DNA from: Methanobacteriota archaeon
GTDB taxonomy: Archaea; Thermoplasmatota; Poseidoniia; MGIII; CG-Epi1
DNA length: 7,639 nucleotides
Direction of reading: 5' to 3'
NCBI GenBank assembly: GCA_014240055.1
Contig: JAAZXP010000047.1
Coordinates: 1 to 7,639 of the forward strand
Part shown: positions 5,422 through 7,639 of the stretch, one piece after another
How the letters are laid out: every line of letters begins with the position of its first letter
Numbering within the stretch: the first letter of the stretch is position 1
Translations under genes and position numbers: made by a program
The notes under the pieces: generated by a model
What the model saw: only the letters and a program-made list of their open reading frames with translations
The model's database searches: none
Told to the model about the DNA's origin: nothing

Positions 5422-7617
5422 CTAAGAATAATTTTCAGGTCTTGGCATTTCGGCCTTCAAACCTTTACGCTTTCTTATGTCTTCAGTAATTCCATCAAGT
5501 AATTCTCTTGGCAATGTTTCATAGCCTGCGAATTCAGTACTCCAAAGAGCTCTTCCGCCAGTTGCAGATCTAATTTCACTTGCAAATCCAAACATTTCCT
5601 TGACTGGGGCCTTTGCAGTAATAATTGCCATATCACCTTCGGTTTCCATACCTGCGATTTCAGCTCTTCTTTGAGACATTTCGCCAGTAACAGATCCCAT
5701 TAAATCTTGAGGGACATTAATGTAAACTTTTTGTTTAGGTTCTAGTAAAGCTACACCGGCTGAAACTAATGCACCATTAATTGCATTTCTAACTGCAGGT
5801 ATAGTCTGTGCAGGTCCTCTGTGAATTGCATCTTCGTGAAGTTTAGCATCATTTAAGATTATTTTTACTCCCATCATCTTTTCATTAGCTCGTGGTCCTC
5901 TCTTCACAACTTCATTGAAGGCTTCAATTAATAATTCTCGAGTTTCAAATAAATTCTGAATACCTTTTGTTGCATCAACAAATACACATCCATTTTCTAT
6001 ACATAGAACTCCTCTCCCATGAACTTTAGTCCAGCCCATGTCGATTAGTTGCCTAGCGACATCTTTTGCTTTTTTAATATTTCCAGAAGGAATAGTTCCG
6101 TCTACAATAGCTTCTCGAATGTCTTCTTCTAATGGTTCGACAGTAATATAGTATCGATTGTGTTTGTTAGGTGATTTACCTTCAAAGTCTCCTGGTGACA
6201 TCATAGCTACAGTTTCGCGATAAACAACAATAGGTGGTGATGTAGTAATTTCTACACCATGTTCATTTTTAATTCTATATTCAGTAATTTCCAAATGCAA
6301 TTCTCCCATTCCTGACATTAAATGTTCTCCAGTTTCTAAATTACTATCAATTTGTATGGATGGGTCAGATTTAGCTACAGCGCGAAGAACTTCTACCAGT
6401 TTTGGTAAATCTTTGGTATGTTTTGCTTCGATTGCAGTAGTTACAACTGGATCAGAATTGTGAACAATTCGTTCAAATGGAGTCATCTCTTTATCTGAGG
6501 AAATAGTAGATCCTGATTGTGCATCTCTTAATCCAGATACTGCAATAATATTTCCAGCAGTTACAATTTCAGTTGCAATACGGTCACCGCCAACAAACAT
6601 ACCTACTGATTGGACTCTGTTCGCATTTGGCATTCCTGCAACGTACATCTGATCTCCTTTCTTAATGGATCCGGAAAATAATCGTCCGACTGCAATTTCC
6701 CCGGCATGCGGATCCAAAACAACCTTAGTTACCATAAATGCAGAGTCTCCATCAGCTTTGGCATTTACCATAGATTGACCAATTTCTTCTTCAGCTTCAC
6801 CTCTCCAAATGTGTGGAATTCTATATTTCTGGGCAACGTTTGCTGAAGGCAATTTTTCAACAATCATATCTAATAACACTTCATGTAAAGGAGCGGCTTT
6901 AGCTAATTCTCTTTTCTGTTCCTTTTCCATGAATTCATAAATTTGTTTGAAATTGACCTTCTTTTTAGCCATGAATGGAAGTGAAGTAGCCCAATTATGA
7001 TAAGCTGAACCAAAAGCTACAGTTCCAGCTTGAGCATCGACCATCCAGTCTTTCTTGAATTCATCAGGAACCATCCGAACTATTAATTTGTTAACTTCAG
7101 TAATTATTTTCCCGAATCGTTGCATCATGTCTTCCGGTGTAACTTGCAATTCTGCGATTAAACGATCAACTTTATTTATGAACAAAACAGGCTTAACTTT
7201 TTCTTTAAGGGCTTGTCTAATAACAGTTTCAGTTTGCGGCATAATACCTTCTACTGCACATACAACAATTATTACTCCATCCAGGGCTCGCATAGCTCTG
7301 GTAACGTCACCACCAAAGTCAACGTGTCCGGGAGTATCAATTAAATTAATTAGATAATCATTTCCTTTGTGTTCGTGAACCATGGACGCATTAGCTGCAT
7401 TAATTGTAATACCTCTTGCAGATTCTTGTTCATCAAAATCTAACATAAGTTGTTTACCAGCCAAATCTTCAGACATCATTCCAGCTCCAAAAATTAGATT
7501 GTCAGAAAGTGTAGTCTTTCCGTGGTCAATATGTGCGGCAGTACCTATGTTTCTTATGTAGTCTAGCTTTGTGAATAAAGCGGTTGCACGCTTTATGTTG
7601 TCTTCTTTACGGCCCAT
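5422..7617 (-). CDS. fusA: Translation elongation factor EF-2
   Basis: This encodes the 731-residue archaeal EF-2, the GTPase that drives ribosomal translocation. The G-domain motifs are AHIDHGKT (28-35), RGITI (68-72), DTPGH (94-98) and NKVD (148-151). Domain II begins near 290, domain III contains SGMGELHLEI (435-444), and domains IV and V complete the protein. The domain IV tip LHEDAIHRGPAQ (593-604) carries the histidine (His599) that archaea and eukaryotes convert to diphthamide, so the host is expected to have the Dph pathway. The length is typical of archaeal EF-2. The ATG start is preceded by GTGAT at a five-base spacing. rps12 and rps7, often upstream in archaea, would lie beyond the right edge and cannot be checked. 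Downstream on its strand, where tuf is often found, lies the inverted AIM24 cassette. The gene is intact. Confidence 0.98.
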   Translation of the reverse strand: MGRKEDNIKRATALFTKLDYIRNIGTAAHIDHGKTTLSDNLIFGAGMMSEDLAGKQLMLDFDEQESARGITINAANASMVHEHKGNDYLINLIDTPGHVDFGGDVTRAMRALDGVIIVVCAVEGIMPQTETVIRQALKEKVKPVLFINKVDRLIAELQVTPEDMMQRFGKIITEVNKLIVRMVPDEFKKDWMVDAQAGTVAFGSAYHNWATSLPFMAKKKVNFKQIYEFMEKEQKRELAKAAPLHEVLLDMIVEKLPSANVAQKYRIPHIWRGEAEEEIGQSMVNAKADGDSAFMVTKVVLDPHAGEIAVGRLFSGSIKKGDQMYVAGMPNANRVQSVGMFVGGDRIATEIVTAGNIIAVSGLRDAQSGSTISSDKEMTPFERIVHNSDPVVTTAIEAKHTKDLPKLVEVLRAVAKSDPSIQIDSNLETGEHLMSGMGELHLEITEYRIKNEHGVEITTSPPIVVYRETVAMMSPGDFEGKSPNKHNRYYITVEPLEEDIREAIVDGTIPSGNIKKAKDVARQLIDMGWTKVHGRGVLCIENGCVFVDATKGIQNLFETRELLIEAFNEVVKRGPRANEKMMGVKIILNDAKLHEDAIHRGPAQTIPAVRNAINGALVSAGVALLEPKQKVYINVPQDLMGSVTGEMSQRRAEIAGMETEGDMAIITAKAPVKEMFGFASEIRSATGGRALWSTEFAGYETLPRELLDGITEDIRKRKGLKAEMPRPENYS

Positions 7618-7622
7618 TTTTA

Positions 7623-7627
7623 ATCAC
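7623..7627 (-). promoter_or_regulatory. Shine-Dalgarno-like site of fusA
   Basis: The minus strand reads GTGAT five bases before the fusA ATG, matching the 3' part of the archaeal Shine-Dalgarno consensus GGAGGTGAT. Only 22 bases remain upstream in the window, so the promoter, or an upstream co-transcribed gene, cannot be seen. Confidence 0.5.
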
Positions 7628-7639
7628 TTTAGTTGTGTG

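Noticed and set aside
7055..7357. 100-codon plus-strand frame opposite the G domain of fusA
   Set aside because: It lies antisense to conserved EF-2 motifs and has no recognisable protein features.
1..7639. Search for a defence system, CRISPR array, transposon or phage genes
   Set aside because: No such gene, repeat array or insertion end is visible; the window is core translation genes, a DUF2070 protein and the AIM24 cassette.

Overview
The window comes from an AT-rich archaeal genome. The elongation factors are of the archaeal EF-1A and EF-2 type: the EF-2 carries the diphthamide-site motif, and ribosomal protein uS10 lies directly behind EF-1A as is usual in archaea. The DUF2070 membrane protein is a largely archaeal family, and the start signals mix Shine-Dalgarno sites with one probable leaderless start. 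An uncultured marine or Thermoplasmata-like euryarchaeon (for example Marine Group II or III) would fit, but that placement is an impression from the proteins and was not computed.

Layout, left to right. Bases 2-1651 (+) hold the C-terminal 549 residues of a DUF2070 membrane protein whose 5' end lies outside the window. Its stop codon shares the palindrome CTAG with the stop of rpsJ (uS10, minus strand, 1648-1974). Upstream of rpsJ on the minus strand is tuf (EF-1A, 1985-3271). A 123-bp divergent intergenic region (3272-3394) carries a tuf promoter and Shine-Dalgarno site on the minus strand and a striking run of three phased TATA-like elements on the plus strand. Then follow three tandem, overlapping plus-strand genes for AIM24/TIGR00266-family proteins (3395-4051, 4048-4749, 4749-5420). 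One base after the last stop, fusA (EF-2, minus strand, 5422-7617) ends convergently; its start lies 22 bp from the right edge.

In many archaea fusA, tuf and rpsJ lie together in one str-type operon. Here a three-gene AIM24 cassette in the opposite orientation separates fusA from tuf, and tuf appears to have acquired or kept its own promoter. tuf and rpsJ remain together and are probably co-transcribed. The AIM24 genes look like one translationally coupled operon, and their products are plausibly partners in one complex. Each protein can be read as three copies of a module of about 62-68 residues, with the third paralog having lost the signature Gly-Glu of modules 2 and 3. The function of the AIM24 cassette is unknown. 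It is the least understood part of the window, and the translation genes themselves look ordinary.

The window is almost entirely coding. The only non-coding stretches are the 123-bp divergent promoter region, 10 bp between tuf and rpsJ, 1 bp between the third AIM24 gene and fusA, and 22 bp at the right edge. I saw no tRNA, rRNA, CRISPR array, transposase or insertion-sequence end.
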